Shown: one piece after another, positions 51,609 to 60,889 of the stretch
Position numbering within the stretch: position 1 is the stretch's first letter
How the letters are laid out: every line of letters starts with the position of its first letter
From: Bacteroidota bacterium
Lineage (GTDB): Bacteria > Bacteroidota > Bacteroidia > AKYH767-A > 2013-40CM-41-45
Direction of reading: 5' to 3'
Assembly: GCA_004295015.1 (NCBI GenBank)
Contig: SHNE01000020.1
Location: 1 to 64,000 of the forward strand
DNA: 64,000 nucleotides
The notes under the pieces: generated by a model
Databases searched by the model: none
What the model was told of the DNA's origin: nothing
The model's input: only the letters and a program-made list of their open reading frames with translations
Position numbers and translations under genes: made by a program

Positions 51609-53585
51609 ATGTTGTATGACAGATCCGCTTATTCGGATGATCAATTAAAATCTATTTATACGGAACTCATTAAGCCACGTCTTATTGAGGAGAAAATGTT
51701 GGTATTGCTCAGACAAGGCAAAATCGCCAAATGGTTTTCAGGTATAGGCCAAGAAGCAATCTCCGTTGCTTGTGGCTTAGCGCTCAAACCCGAAGAGTAT
51801 ATCCTTCCTATGCACAGAAACCTGGGAGTATTTACTACCAGAAAAATTCCGTTGAACCGATTGTTTTCGCAGTGGCAAGGCAAAGATGGAGGTTTTACCA
51901 GAGGAAGAGATCGCTCTTTTCATTTCGGTACACAGGAGTTTAAAATCATTGGAATGATTTCGCACCTCGGTCCTCAAATGGGTGTGGCAGACGGTATAGC
52001 ACTTGGACACTTGTTAAAAAAAGAGCAAGCCGTAACCGCTGTTTTCACCGGCGACGGCGGCGCGAGTGAGGGCGACTTTCATGAAAGTATTAATGTAGCT
52101 GCTGTCTGGGATTTGCCGGTTATTTTCATTGTAGAGAATAATGGCTACGGATTATCTACGCCTTCAAGAGAGCAATTCAGAATGAAGCAATTCATAGACA
52201 AAGGAATTGGATATGGAATAGATGCCGTGCAAGTTGATGGGAATAACATCCTCGAAACACTTTCTGCCTTTCAGGAAATAGCCCAAAGCATCAGAGAGAA
52301 ACCCAGGCCGGTATTGCTCGAATGCATGACCTTCAGGATGCGTGGACACGAAGAAGCTTCAGGGACAAAATACGTACCACCTGCATTGATGGAAGAATGG
52401 GCTAAAAAGGATCCGATCAATAATTTTGAAAATTTTTTACTTAAAGAGAAAGTATTATCGGAGGCTGATATTGTTTTGATACGTAAGAACATAAAGCAGG
52501 ACATCGAAAAAAATCTTGAAATTAGTTTTGCGGAAGAGAAACCACTGGCTGTTACGGACACTGAACTTAATGACGTGTTCAAAGAACGCGAATTGGGATT
52601 CACGATGCCGTCAGGACCACAAAGTGAGATGCGATTCCTGGATGCTATTACTCAGGCTATGAGGCAAGGCATGCAAAAGTATCCTGAGCTTGTAATCATG
52701 GGACAGGACATTGCTGAATATGGTGGGGTGTTTAAAGCCACGGCAGGCTTTGTAGAAGAGTTTGGAAAATCAAGGATAAGGAATACACCTATTTGTGAAT
52801 CAGCGATCATTGGAGCAGGTTTAGGGCTGTCCATTCAAGGAATGAAATCAATTGTTGAAATGCAGTTTGCCGATTTCGTTACATGTGGTTTTAATCAGAT
52901 CATTAACAATCTTGCCAAGACACATTATCGTTGGGGACAGAATGTGGATGTCGTCGTTCGAATGCCTACAGGCGCCGGAGTTGCTGCCGGTCCCTTTCAT
53001 TCACAGTCGAACGAGGCATGGTTCACACATACTCCCGGTTTGAAAGTTGTTTATCCTGCTTTTCCGGATGATGCCAAAGGACTTTTACTGTCGGCCATAG
53101 AAGACCCGAACCCGGTGATGTATTTTGAGCATAAAGGTTTGTACAGGACAATCACAGGTTCTGTACCTGATGCTTATTTTTCCCTGGAGTTTGGTAAAGC
53201 AAGGCTTGTTCAGGAAGGTACAGATGTTAGCATTATTGCCTATGGACTTGCTGTACATTGGGCTATGGATTATTTGAAACTCCATCCTGAAATTTCTGCC
53301 GACTTGCTCGATCTTCGTACCTTGATTCCATGGGATAAAGAAGCCGTGGTTAAATCATTAAGCAAGACAGGTCGCGTATTGATTTTTCATGAAGACACTA
53401 TGGTTGGTGGTTTCGGTGCGGAGATTGCAGCTTATATTGCAGAGAATTGTTTTGATGCACTCGATGCTCCGATTATTCGTTGTGCAAGCCTTGAAACGCC
53501 AATTCCAATGAATGTGGCTCTGGAAGAAAATTTCCTTGCCAAATCACGTTTGGCGGATGCAATGGATAGAATACTGGCTTATTGA
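51609..53585 (+). CDS. 2-oxoacid dehydrogenase E1, alpha and beta subunits fused
   Basis: The 658-residue protein contains a complete E1 alpha (about 1-310) and E1 beta (about 340-658) in one chain. Alpha shows the thiamine diphosphate motif GDGGASEGDFHESIN...ENNGYGLSTP (GDG at 148-150, N177-178). Beta starts at MRFLDAITQAMRQGM and shows MGQDIAEYGGVFKATAG and PICESAIIGAGLGLSIQG, with the catalytic Glu in ICESAI. The alpha part resembles branched-chain oxoacid dehydrogenase E1 (2-oxoisovalerate) more than pyruvate dehydrogenase by eye, but the substrate is uncertain. Such fusions are widespread in Bacteroidota. E2 and E3 genes are not adjacent. Confidence 0.9.
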   Translation: MLYDRSAYSDDQLKSIYTELIKPRLIEEKMLVLLRQGKIAKWFSGIGQEAISVACGLALKPEEYILPMHRNLGVFTTRKIPLNRLFSQWQGKDGGFTRGRDRSFHFGTQEFKIIGMISHLGPQMGVADGIALGHLLKKEQAVTAVFTGDGGASEGDFHESINVAAVWDLPVIFIVENNGYGLSTPSREQFRMKQFIDKGIGYGIDAVQVDGNNILETLSAFQEIAQSIREKPRPVLLECMTFRMRGHEEASGTKYVPPALMEEWAKKDPINNFENFLLKEKVLSEADIVLIRKNIKQDIEKNLEISFAEEKPLAVTDTELNDVFKERELGFTMPSGPQSEMRFLDAITQAMRQGMQKYPELVIMGQDIAEYGGVFKATAGFVEEFGKSRIRNTPICESAIIGAGLGLSIQGMKSIVEMQFADFVTCGFNQIINNLAKTHYRWGQNVDVVVRMPTGAGVAAGPFHSQSNEAWFTHTPGLKVVYPAFPDDAKGLLLSAIEDPNPVMYFEHKGLYRTITGSVPDAYFSLEFGKARLVQEGTDVSIIAYGLAVHWAMDYLKLHPEISADLLDLRTLIPWDKEAVVKSLSKTGRVLIFHEDTMVGGFGAEIAAYIAENCFDALDAPIIRCASLETPIPMNVALEENFLAKSRLADAMDRILAY

Positions 53586-53614
53586 AAAACCTACCTCGCT
53601 AAAAAAGAAAATTA

Positions 53615-55960
53615 TTAGTTGCCGCTCGCAGGTACATCCTTCTTTTCAGTCGGGCGTCCGGCAGATTCGAGATGTCTGGTTCGCTGAGCTTTTTCAGGTT
53701 CTAATAATTCTAACAATTGTCCGACAGCTTTTTTATTGGCAGGCAGATTTATGGAATTATAGACAGACCGTTTTTCTCTGGTCGTAAGATGCCAGCTTAG
53801 AGATATGTCCTGCTCCTTCGTCGGAAGTTCGAAAATCACAAAGTCGAAAGGAGCTGTAAACCATGATTTGGCATATTCATAGGATTCATCCTGGTTATAA
53901 TCCTGAATGGTGAGAAGGTTACCATAAATATTTCCTAAAGGAGTAATGAAGTTTTCTAAAAATGACATCCTCGGTTTTTCTTCAACAGGCCTTGATTTAT
54001 GAGAATCTCGAATGTCAACGAAAATTACACCACTTGTATTTTCTTCGATCCATTGCCTGAATATGTAGAGGAATTTTAAAGATGTTTTTAGTCCGGTATT
54101 ATCACGGATACCGGCATCCATTACATTTATCATCGGCTGACTGGGAAGTGTGACCGCAGGTAGAATATATGGGAATGTGGCATTCATTCTTAACACAGAC
54201 GTAAATTTGATATTGTCAGCATCCTGATCCCTGAAAATTTTTCTGAATTCAATTTCGTCGATCGTCCAGTCAAACTTAAAGGAACTATCACGAACATGAC
54301 TCGCCAAATATCCCACCGGTTGAGGTGATATCATCAGCCGTCTTCCATCATTAACAACGGTAGGAGAGAAGATCATCATCGGTATGAGCGCATTCGCTTC
54401 CGGATCACGATAGGCTGATAATCTTTTCGACAGAACAGAGCCTGTATTTTCATTCAACTGCTTTTCAAAAGCATAAGCTCTGTCTTTGTTATGAGAAGTA
54501 TTACCATCCTTAAATTTCTGAATATTAAAAAACAAGTCACTCACGGTAACAGAAAATGCAACCGGATTAAGAAGATCTTTGCCAATATTATTTATCCCTT
54601 TATCAGAATTGATGGATTTCAATAATCCCAATCTTTGTTGCAGAAAAAGTTCTCTATAGTATGCTGCGCCAATCATACCTCCGGATGCTCCTGATATCAG
54701 CTGAGTAGATTTCGAAAATCTGTTGTCACTCAAGCTATCTGCTACCTGCATAATTCTGAATGCCCAGATGGATGCCCGCAATCCACCACCCGAACAATTA
54801 ACAAAAACCATTTTAGGTTTGCCGGCCTCTCCATAGAATTTTTCTTTCCATCGGTTCAAGATTCGAATGGTGCTGTCATAATCTGCTTTTACCAAATGCG
54901 GATCATCGAGTCCCTGAAAGCGGGCTATGCTATAGGTTGCAGGTGTGGATTCATAATTCATTCCGTATGCCTTGTTCTCAGAATAGAACACTCCATACTT
55001 AGAAATAAAGTTTATCAGTAGAAAGGCTCCAATCAAAACGGATGTAGCCCATGCTTTCAGCCAGAAGCGAAATGCGCTGCTAAGCATGATAAACATGGAG
55101 AAAATCAGAATGACGGATGAACCTGCAGGGAGTTTAAAAATGCTGTAATCCTTAAACAAGCCCATCACTATAAATGAAACAAAAACTATAATTTCAATGA
55201 TCGCTGCATTAAGGTGATTTTGACGAAAAACAGATTCAACCATTTCCCGGGTATAGTGTTCTGTTTGTCTTACCAGTTTAACTTTTGAAAAGGAACTAAG
55301 GTAGGTATCTACTCTCCATGCCTTATCCTGACTTCTTCTTCTTGCAAAGAATCCTGTTCGCTTTTTTTTAGGAGCTTTTTTCTCCGTAAGATGTCGGGCA
55401 ATCGGAGCGTTAGGGTCTGAATCAGAAGTTTCAACACCAAACATATGAACGATATCCTTATTGGTACGGAAAAAATAGGTCAGTGTAAACAGAATAATAA
55501 GTGTGAAGCCCGATAAAAAACCCATCACCTGAGTGAAAACTGTCCAAATACTTCGGTACTCATTATTCAACTGAAATGAAATAAGGAAGTATAAATAAGT
55601 GAGAACGAATATCACCGGCACAATGAAATTATTCATTGTGTATTTCAGGAATGGTTTAGACAGCGTAGCAATAAATGGAAATCGGAATCCATTGACAATA
55701 TAACTGGAAATATTATAGACCATCACAAAGCTTCCTGTCGTGAAGCCCATAATGAAAAAAGATGTAAAGCCAACCGTCCCCATGTATTCCGGATCAAGGA
55801 AGAGGTAGGGGATGCCAAATGTCTTCGAAAAATTATTCGTGACCCATCCGAAAAGAAAGAGCCAATAGAAGAGCAAGATTTGATTCTTCTTGATAAGAAC
55901 AATTACCAGCTGAATCGGGAAGGAATAAAAAAAACGGGTATAAGCCTTACTTTTAAACAT
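53615..55960 (-). CDS. Patatin-like phospholipase with N-terminal membrane domain
   Basis: The 781-residue protein begins with about five transmembrane helices (residues 15-165). A basic cytoplasmic stretch follows (about 190-235, with KKAPKKKRTGFFARRRS), then three more helices (255-320), then a patatin domain from about 380. The catalytic features are the oxyanion loop NCSGGGLRAS, the nucleophile S426 in GASGGM, and DAGIRDN near residue 620 as candidate Asp of the dyad. Patatins release fatty acids from membrane lipids. The large membrane part is unusual. It lies convergent to the E1 gene, 29 bp away. Confidence 0.82.
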   Translation of the reverse strand: MFKSKAYTRFFYSFPIQLVIVLIKKNQILLFYWLFLFGWVTNNFSKTFGIPYLFLDPEYMGTVGFTSFFIMGFTTGSFVMVYNISSYIVNGFRFPFIATLSKPFLKYTMNNFIVPVIFVLTYLYFLISFQLNNEYRSIWTVFTQVMGFLSGFTLIILFTLTYFFRTNKDIVHMFGVETSDSDPNAPIARHLTEKKAPKKKRTGFFARRRSQDKAWRVDTYLSSFSKVKLVRQTEHYTREMVESVFRQNHLNAAIIEIIVFVSFIVMGLFKDYSIFKLPAGSSVILIFSMFIMLSSAFRFWLKAWATSVLIGAFLLINFISKYGVFYSENKAYGMNYESTPATYSIARFQGLDDPHLVKADYDSTIRILNRWKEKFYGEAGKPKMVFVNCSGGGLRASIWAFRIMQVADSLSDNRFSKSTQLISGASGGMIGAAYYRELFLQQRLGLLKSINSDKGINNIGKDLLNPVAFSVTVSDLFFNIQKFKDGNTSHNKDRAYAFEKQLNENTGSVLSKRLSAYRDPEANALIPMMIFSPTVVNDGRRLMISPQPVGYLASHVRDSSFKFDWTIDEIEFRKIFRDQDADNIKFTSVLRMNATFPYILPAVTLPSQPMINVMDAGIRDNTGLKTSLKFLYIFRQWIEENTSGVIFVDIRDSHKSRPVEEKPRMSFLENFITPLGNIYGNLLTIQDYNQDESYEYAKSWFTAPFDFVIFELPTKEQDISLSWHLTTREKRSVYNSINLPANKKAVGQLLELLEPEKAQRTRHLESAGRPTEKKDVPASGN

Positions 55961-56054
55961 AGCCTAACTCAATGATAATTTTGCAGAATAATTTTTTGCC
56001 GGCATAGGCACAATCTATACTAATACGAATTTTTCTCCCTAAAGTTGTGGAGCT

Positions 56055-57707
56055 TTATTTGATCTTTTCATTCACAATCTCAATAATAGCAGCTTCCATT
56101 TTAATACTTTCAGCCATTATTTTTTCTCCCTTCTTCATCACTTCATCAATGTACTCCTTATCATTCAAGCCTGATGCATTGATTTTAACATTTAAAAAGG
56201 CTCCAATTACAGCAGAACGGGCACATAAGGCACCAACACCTGCATCAGATACAGAATTTGGATTTCCATCAACGGCCATAGCTTTAATAATTTCGAAGGA
56301 AGCAAAGGCTGCATTCATAACTTTTAAAGGAACATTTATTGCATTTTTAGTGGCCTCTTGTATTGCCCGGTTTCTGGCTGCTTTCTCTTCCTCGGATCCT
56401 TTAGGTAATCCAAATGCATCCATGATTCCATTGAAGGCAAGGGTATCTTCATCCACCAAGGCAACTAATTCAGCTTTCAATTTCTGACCTTTCTCAGCCC
56501 ATACAGAAAATTCTTCCCAGCGTTCGTCCCATCCTTTTTTATGTGAGGATAGATTTGCCACCATCGTTGCCAGGGATACGCCCAGAGCGCCGAGATAGGC
56601 AGCGATACTGCCACCACCGGGTGCAGGTGATTCTGATGCAGTCTCATCAGCAAAGGCTTTCAGGCTCATATTCACCAAACGGGAGTTGGAAGAATTTTGA
56701 AGCAGGTATTCGATTACACGCTCCTCTGGTTTAAAAGGCCCCAATTCATCCAGCCCCATGGACTTGACTGCTATTCGTATCAACTCCGCTTCAGATACTC
56801 CTGAAGACCGATTTTGTTTTTCAAGAAAATATTTGCCGGCATCTGTCAATGCTTTGAGCGGCATCAATCCAACTAATTCCGATCCTGTGACACGCATTCC
56901 TCTTTTGTGCGCACTGTTCACACATTCATCAAATGCAATATGAACGGGAGTGATCGATATATTTGTCAGGTTCATGCTTACTTGTGCAACTCCGTACTCC
57001 TCTATAAACCATCCTATAGCCTTTACCGATTTGCATGTACCCGGTTGAATAATCTCTTCGCCTTTTTCATTCTTTACTTTGCGACCATTCTCACGCACAT
57101 CAAAGGCAACCGAGTTTGCTCTTCGAACAGAGGTCGTGTTTAGATTTACATTGTATGCAACCAGAAAGTCGCGTGCACCAATAACAGTCGCTCCCGCTTT
57201 GGGGGAGAATACATCTGGCCCAAAGTCTGGTTTCCATTCCGGCTCTTTGATCTTTTTGAAAAAACCTTCATACTCACCGGCACGAATTACCGAAAGATTT
57301 TTCCTCTTCGGATCTTTTTGAGCTGCCTCATACAGATATACCGGTATACTCAATTCCTTACCGACTCTTTCTGCCAATTTATGCGCATAAGGAATTGTTT
57401 CTTCCATGCTGATGCCACTTATGGGGATGAGTGGACACACATCAGTTGCACCCATTCTGGGATGTTCTCCAGAATGCTTGCTCATGTCGATAATCTCTGA
57501 GGCCTTCTTAATACCACGGAAAGCTGCTTCAATCACTGCGCCCGGTTCTCCAACCAATGTAACCACCGTTCTGTTTGTCGCTTTTCCCGGATCAACATTG
57601 AGTAATTTAATTCCATCGACACTTTCTATCGCATCTGTAATTTGTCGGATGATGTTTAAGTCTCTTCCTTCACTAAAATTTGGTACACACTCTATCAGTT
57701 GTTTCAT
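56055..57707 (-). CDS. ftcD: Glutamate formimidoyltransferase / formimidoyltetrahydrofolate cyclodeaminase
   Basis: The 550-residue protein is bifunctional. Residues 1-300 are the formiminotransferase (MKQLIECVPNFSEGRD start, VTLVGEPGAVIEAA, and MSKHSGEHPRMGATDVCPL), which moves the formimino group of formiminoglutamate, the histidine-degradation end product, to tetrahydrofolate. Residues about 345-550 are the cyclodeaminase (ESPAPGGGSIAAYLGALG), which makes methenyl-THF and ammonia. Its partner hutI lies 635 bp to the right, on the same strand, with one lipoprotein gene between. hutH and hutU are not in the window. Confidence 0.92.
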   Translation of the reverse strand: MKQLIECVPNFSEGRDLNIIRQITDAIESVDGIKLLNVDPGKATNRTVVTLVGEPGAVIEAAFRGIKKASEIIDMSKHSGEHPRMGATDVCPLIPISGISMEETIPYAHKLAERVGKELSIPVYLYEAAQKDPKRKNLSVIRAGEYEGFFKKIKEPEWKPDFGPDVFSPKAGATVIGARDFLVAYNVNLNTTSVRRANSVAFDVRENGRKVKNEKGEEIIQPGTCKSVKAIGWFIEEYGVAQVSMNLTNISITPVHIAFDECVNSAHKRGMRVTGSELVGLMPLKALTDAGKYFLEKQNRSSGVSEAELIRIAVKSMGLDELGPFKPEERVIEYLLQNSSNSRLVNMSLKAFADETASESPAPGGGSIAAYLGALGVSLATMVANLSSHKKGWDERWEEFSVWAEKGQKLKAELVALVDEDTLAFNGIMDAFGLPKGSEEEKAARNRAIQEATKNAINVPLKVMNAAFASFEIIKAMAVDGNPNSVSDAGVGALCARSAVIGAFLNVKINASGLNDKEYIDEVMKKGEKIMAESIKMEAAIIEIVNEKIK

Positions 57708-57749
57708 ACTTCTGGATTGTCTTAGCTTTTTGTCTTACATTAGTTAATC

Positions 57750-58295
57750 TCAAGGCATCAACCTTAGCCTTGCTTTCCTGAACCGGAATTCTCTTTTTGT
57801 TTCTTTTCCTTGATTCGTTCCTTCAATTACTGCAAAAAGTACCTCAGGGGATTCGAGTTTATAACGAATGATCTGAGGGAAGTCGTGCTCTTTGTTTTCA
57901 CTCACAAAATAATTTTCTCCAACCTCAATCATCTTGAATAAAACCGGTTGGTTATCATTTTGTCCGGAAACAGTCGGCACATAATAAATCTCACCATCAA
58001 TCTGTATAATCTGCAGCATTTCTTTGAAAATAGTATCCTGGCCCTTAAGCCCAAAACCAATTCCCTGAAACAAGGAGTCGTTTGTCTTGGTCCAGTATTC
58101 TGCTATCATCTGGCCTTTCATTTCATTGGACCAATTTCCAAGCAACCATTCGAAGGGCTTTAGTGCTGAAGCTTCAGTTGATTTCTCCACCTTTTCCGGT
58201 GATTCCGCAGCATTGTTTTGCTTTGTCTTTCCTGTACAGGAAGCCATTAGTAGGATTCCATACACTAATCCTGAAAACAATAATGAGTTTTTCAT
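57750..58295 (-). CDS. DUF6265-like lipoprotein between the histidine-degradation genes
   Basis: From the ATG at 58295 the product has 181 residues. It has a lipobox (LLMASC, Cys 20), then a polar linker. The family-like block FEWLLGNWSNEM opens a beta-barrel-like domain (about 50-181) also marked by YVPTVSGQNDNQPVLFK and NKEHDFPQIIRY. These blocks fit the DUF6265 domain, found in Bacteroidota. Function unknown. It lies in a leftward run with hutI (46 bp upstream) and ftcD (42 bp downstream), so co-transcription is likely though a role in histidine use is not shown. Confidence 0.78.
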   Translation of the reverse strand: MKNSLLFSGLVYGILLMASCTGKTKQNNAAESPEKVEKSTEASALKPFEWLLGNWSNEMKGQMIAEYWTKTNDSLFQGIGFGLKGQDTIFKEMLQIIQIDGEIYYVPTVSGQNDNQPVLFKMIEVGENYFVSENKEHDFPQIIRYKLESPEVLFAVIEGTNQGKETKREFRFRKARLRLMP

Positions 58296-58341
58296 AATTC
58301 GCATGTCTATTGGCAAATGCTAATTTCTTTTGTGTTAAAAT

Positions 58342-59595
58342 TTATTGCATCACTCCTTTAAGAAACACTTTTTTTACGAGGTTGCTTCCAAAGGAATAAG
58401 GAAGAAAGGCATAGGAAGAAATTTCCGGAGTGATAAATAGATTCGCTATTTTACCTCTGCAAATACTTCCCACTACGTTTTCCAGTTCCATGGCATATGC
58501 AGAATTACTTGTTGCAGCAATGATGACTTCCGCAGGTGTCATTTTATAAAGTATGCATGCCAGGGAGACCATTTGATTCATGTTTCCGCTAGGACAACTG
58601 CCCGGATTAAAATCTGTTGACAGCGCCACAGAACATCCTGAGTCAATCATTTTACGTGCAGGTGGATTTTGCAAGCCAAGGAATAACTGTGCACCGGGTA
58701 ATAGTACAGGCATTGTTTCTGAGTTTCTAAGTTCTAGAATATCTTCGTCTGATGCAAATTCCAAATGATCCACACTGATGGCACCCGATTTTATTCCCGC
58801 AGCTATTCCGCCTGAATGACTTAACTGTTCGGCATGAACCTTTGCTGTCATTCCGTAATTTTTTGCAGCTTCCATCAGTTCCAGCGTATCATCAGAGCTG
58901 AAATAATTTTTCTCGCAAAAAATATCGCAAAATTCCGCCAGCCCTTCCTGCTGAATGACCGGCATCACCTCCTTGATCAGTAATTGCAAATAGTCTTTTT
59001 TCCGGCCTTTGAATTCTTCAGGGATAGCATGAGCACCAAGAAATGTAGCTTTTATGATCAGTGGAGATTCTTTTTTTAAGCGCTTGATAACGCGTAACAT
59101 TTTCAACTCACTCTCGACGGATAAGCCATAGCCACTTTTAATTTCAACCGCACCTGTTCCCAGACTTTTCATTTCATTCAGTCTCCTGCTTGCACTTGCA
59201 ACTAAATCATCTTCGGAAGAATCTTTCAAGGCTTTTGCAGAATTAAGAATTCCACCTCCACGAAGTGCAATCTCTTCATAGCTTAATCCTTTTATCCGGT
59301 TTTCAAATTCAAGCTCCCGGTTCCCTGCAAAGACAATATGCGTATGTGCGTCGACCCAGGATGGGAAAACGTGACCATTCTCGGCATCATGCATTATAAG
59401 TGATGGATCCTTTTCCTTGATACTTTTAATCAGCTCAGGATTACTTTTGCCGAAATCGGATATTTTTCCATCAACGATATAAAGGAAGGCATCATTAACA
59501 CAGACCAAATTTGCCATCTCCTTTCCAAGGTATCGTGATTTTGGACTTTGTTCGGTGTGAACCAGTGTATTGATATTGTAAATGAGAGTGCTCAA
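58342..59595 (-). CDS. hutI: Imidazolonepropionase
   Basis: The 417-residue amidohydrolase opens imidazolone-5-propionate to formiminoglutamate in histidine breakdown. Visible: the metal-binding DAHTHIVFAGNRELEF block, the substrate block GILNSAKALKDSSEDDL, KVHAEQLSHSGG (third metal His), and STDFNPGSCPSGNM (metal Asp). Normal length. Its product is the substrate of ftcD, two genes downstream. It is divergent from the flavoprotein gene to the right, with a 41-bp gap. Confidence 0.95.
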   Translation of the reverse strand: MSTLIYNINTLVHTEQSPKSRYLGKEMANLVCVNDAFLYIVDGKISDFGKSNPELIKSIKEKDPSLIMHDAENGHVFPSWVDAHTHIVFAGNRELEFENRIKGLSYEEIALRGGGILNSAKALKDSSEDDLVASASRRLNEMKSLGTGAVEIKSGYGLSVESELKMLRVIKRLKKESPLIIKATFLGAHAIPEEFKGRKKDYLQLLIKEVMPVIQQEGLAEFCDIFCEKNYFSSDDTLELMEAAKNYGMTAKVHAEQLSHSGGIAAGIKSGAISVDHLEFASDEDILELRNSETMPVLLPGAQLFLGLQNPPARKMIDSGCSVALSTDFNPGSCPSGNMNQMVSLACILYKMTPAEVIIAATSNSAYAMELENVVGSICRGKIANLFITPEISSYAFLPYSFGSNLVKKVFLKGVMQ

Positions 59596-59636
59596 GGAAA
59601 TTGTGATAAATTCGCGTTGAAATTAACAATTAAACT

Positions 59637-60791
59637 ATTAACTCCTCCAACACATATTACGATGTTATCATCCTCGGTGCAGGCCCGGCCGGGACTGCCT
59701 GCGCGCTCGCATTTCAAAAAAACAACTTAAAGGTTGCGCTCGTCGATAAAGCCGATTTTCCGAGGGATAAGGTCTGTGGGGATGCCATAGGAGGACGGGT
59801 TAAACATGTTCTAAATCAAATCGATCCTGCATATTTGAATCGTTTGTCTGCCTTTCCTCATACAAATATCTCAACTTCATGGAGTTTACATGCACCTAAT
59901 GGTAAATCGGTTGAGCTTCATTTTGTTAATCCAGGATATGTATCAAAAAGAATAGATTTTGATAAGTTCCTCCTGGATTTGGTTAAAGAAAAAGCGGAGA
60001 TTGATGTGCTGAGTAATTTTAAAGTTGAAAGTATTACTGAGAGAGCTGAATTAAAGGTTTTAAAAAATGACAGGTATGAAGAATTAAGTGCCAGATTACT
60101 TATAGCTTGCGATGGAGCACATTCTATCGTGGCAAAAAAATTGTCTTACTTCAAAGTTGACTTGAAGAATTATTCCGGAGCTGTTCGTGCATACTATAAG
60201 AATGTCGCCGGGGTTCAAAATTCACAGTGCCTGGAGATTCATTTGCTTAAGGATTTTCTTCCCGGCTACTTTTGGATATTCCCTTTGAATGATAATACCT
60301 GTAATGTTGGCTTCGGAATGCTTTCAGATGATATCCGCAAAAGGAGAATTGATCTCAAGTTAAGTCTGAAAGATATCATACGTAACTCACCAAGCCTGGC
60401 ATCACGTTTCCGACATGCTGAAGCTATTAGTCCCCTTGAAGGCTTCGGACTTCCATTAGGTGGAATAGAGAGAAGCATTTCCGGCGAAGGCTATATGCTG
60501 TGTGGTGATGCGGCATCTTTAATTGATCCATTAAATGGTGAAGGAATCGGGAATGCCATGTGGAGCGGTTACCTGGCTGCCAGGCAGGCAGAAAGGTGCT
60601 TCAATCAAAATAATTTCTCCGGAATTTTTATGTCAGCTTATGACAAGTCGGTTTATTCTAAACTTGGGAAAGAACTTAAATTAAAATTATGCATGCAAAA
60701 AGCTTTTAACCGAACCTGGCTAATCAATATGCTCGTCAATCTGGCTATTGCCTTTCCGGGATTGAAAAATTGGTTTGGAAAAAGACTTTGA
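59637..60791 (+). CDS. Geranylgeranyl-reductase-type FAD-dependent oxidoreductase (apparent ATT start)
   Basis: The reading frame has no ATG, GTG or TTG before its FAD-binding motif. In frame, a TAA stop at 59631 is followed by ACT, ATT, then NSSNTYYDVIILGAGPAG. The Rossmann motif GAGPAG is at residues 14-19 if ATT at 59637 is the start (384 residues). An ATG at 59835 would give 318 residues and remove the whole FAD-binding beta-alpha-beta. Other family marks are CGDAIGGRV after the Rossmann fold, CDGAHS, and GDAASLIDPLNGEGIGNAMWSG. Members reduce isoprenoid double bonds or oxidise aromatic substrates; the substrate is not assignable. ATT initiation is known for infC. Alternatively a base error hides a normal start. 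Confidence 0.8.
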   Translation: MNSSNTYYDVIILGAGPAGTACALAFQKNNLKVALVDKADFPRDKVCGDAIGGRVKHVLNQIDPAYLNRLSAFPHTNISTSWSLHAPNGKSVELHFVNPGYVSKRIDFDKFLLDLVKEKAEIDVLSNFKVESITERAELKVLKNDRYEELSARLLIACDGAHSIVAKKLSYFKVDLKNYSGAVRAYYKNVAGVQNSQCLEIHLLKDFLPGYFWIFPLNDNTCNVGFGMLSDDIRKRRIDLKLSLKDIIRNSPSLASRFRHAEAISPLEGFGLPLGGIERSISGEGYMLCGDAASLIDPLNGEGIGNAMWSGYLAARQAERCFNQNNFSGIFMSAYDKSVYSKLGKELKLKLCMQKAFNRTWLINMLVNLAIAFPGLKNWFGKRL

Positions 60792-60889
60792 TAATAACAC
60801 ATTGACTACATTTTTGATTAACAAAAGTTCGTTGAATACTCCATCGAAAAAGCATCGCCTTCAATTGCTTTTAACTAACTTTACAGACT

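Noticed and set aside
59835..60791. ATG at 59835 as start of the flavoprotein
   Set aside because: It would remove the entire FAD-binding motif that is encoded in the same open frame immediately upstream.
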